A stretch of 42,557 bases of DNA, taken from the NCBI GenBank assembly GCA_034429275.1, contig DAOUFU010000253.1:1-42557 (forward strand). The letters are read 5' to 3'. A program made the position numbers and the translations under genes. This stretch comes from DAOUFU01 sp034429275 (GTDB lineage Bacteria > Chloroflexota > Anaerolineae > Aggregatilineales > Aggregatilineaceae). This document shows positions 42,270 through 42,557 of the stretch, piece after piece; within the stretch, counting starts at the first letter, position 1; every line of letters starts with the position of its first letter. The notes under the pieces are model-generated. The model was given only the letters and a program-made list of their open reading frames with translations. It was not told the origin of the DNA and did no database searches.

Positions 42270-42482
42270 GTGATCCGAACCTACAAGTACCGTCTGTATC
42301 CCACCAATGCCCAGGCACGGGCGCTGGACTTCCTGCTGTGGCAGGGACGTACCGTCTACAATGCCGCCCTGGAACAGCGCATGAGCGCATGGCTGTGTAC
42401 CGGGCGACGGGTAAAGCCCGTAGGGCCAAAACAAGCCCTGCGCGGGCACATTCCCCCCTTGGAGCAACCGCGATTGAGATAG
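42270..42482 (+). pseudogene. tnpB: IS200/IS605-family TnpB, N-terminal fragment
   Basis: The first 40 codons, MIRTYKYRLYPTNAQARALD and then FLLWQGRTVYNAALEQR, are the standard opening of TnpB/OrfB, an RNA-guided nuclease of IS200/IS605 elements. After about codon 42 the frame gives unrelated sequence (TGRRVKPVGPKQALRGH) and a stop at 42480. The catalytic RuvC part is not present before the window ends 75 bases later. A truncation or frameshift is likely. Confidence 0.6.
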
Positions 42483-42557
42483 CGGCAGACGCCCGAGCAA
42501 GATAGGGTCGCTCGTATTCCAAAAAAGGCCAGTTCTATGGCGGTTGCTCAGGAAAAC

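Overview
The window looks like a chromosomal segment of a Chloroflexota bacterium, probably Anaerolineae-like. This is inferred from gene content: long MalT-like LuxR regulators, a kinase/STAND/WD40 giant, a sigma factor paired with a membrane WD40 protein, a Uma2 fragment, DUF4386 proteins, and many degraded insertion sequences. No rRNA, tRNA or CRISPR array was seen.

Region 1 (1-6546) is a redox/metal-handling island. A minus-strand operon encodes a PCYCGC-motif lipoprotein, a CuA-type cupredoxin, a DUF1573-like membrane-anchored protein whose frame crosses an in-frame UGA, and the start of a 4Fe-4S membrane protein. The UGA is followed by a perfect 17-nt hairpin, so the DUF1573-like protein is a strong selenoprotein candidate. 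Facing this operon are a DUF305 protein and a small His-rich secreted protein. A NarL-type two-component system and a divergent unit with a Cys-motif protein, a membrane protein and an HU-like protein follow. Four promoters in this region carry an 18-bp palindrome (consensus ATGCGCCA-WW-TGGCGYAT) centred 33-34 bp upstream of the -10 element, which suggests one activator-controlled regulon.

Region 2 (6600-9460) holds an AraC regulator divergent from an aldo/keto reductase, a carboxymuconolactone decarboxylase-like protein and a DUF2255 protein. Region 3 (9500-13400) is an insertion-sequence graveyard around a 51-residue zinc-type protein, an S41 peptidase and a leucine-rich-repeat protein. Region 4 (13890-21900) has a URO-D-family protein, a sigma factor with a 14-repeat WD40 membrane protein, IS debris that cuts a Uma2 gene, an M1 metallopeptidase, and a serine-recombinase tail.

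Region 5 (21930-32240) has a giant kinase/LuxR/STAND/WD40 protein, two secreted alpha/beta hydrolases, a decayed kinase fragment and a decayed LuxR/NB-ARC/TPR regulator. Region 6 (32480-42557) contains two diverged copies of one cassette arranged tail to tail: MalT-like regulator, small YEIRV-type protein, DUF4386 membrane protein. Each copy has the same 31-bp element (27/31 identical) at the same place upstream of the small gene, and both regulators have a TATAAT six bases before the ATG. The second regulator carries one amber codon. A TnpB fragment ends the window.

Several reading frames are broken by single-base lesions (5700-6263, 29597-32236, 41502). Either this region is decaying or the assembly has residual errors, and this caveat applies to every claim based on a stop codon or frameshift.
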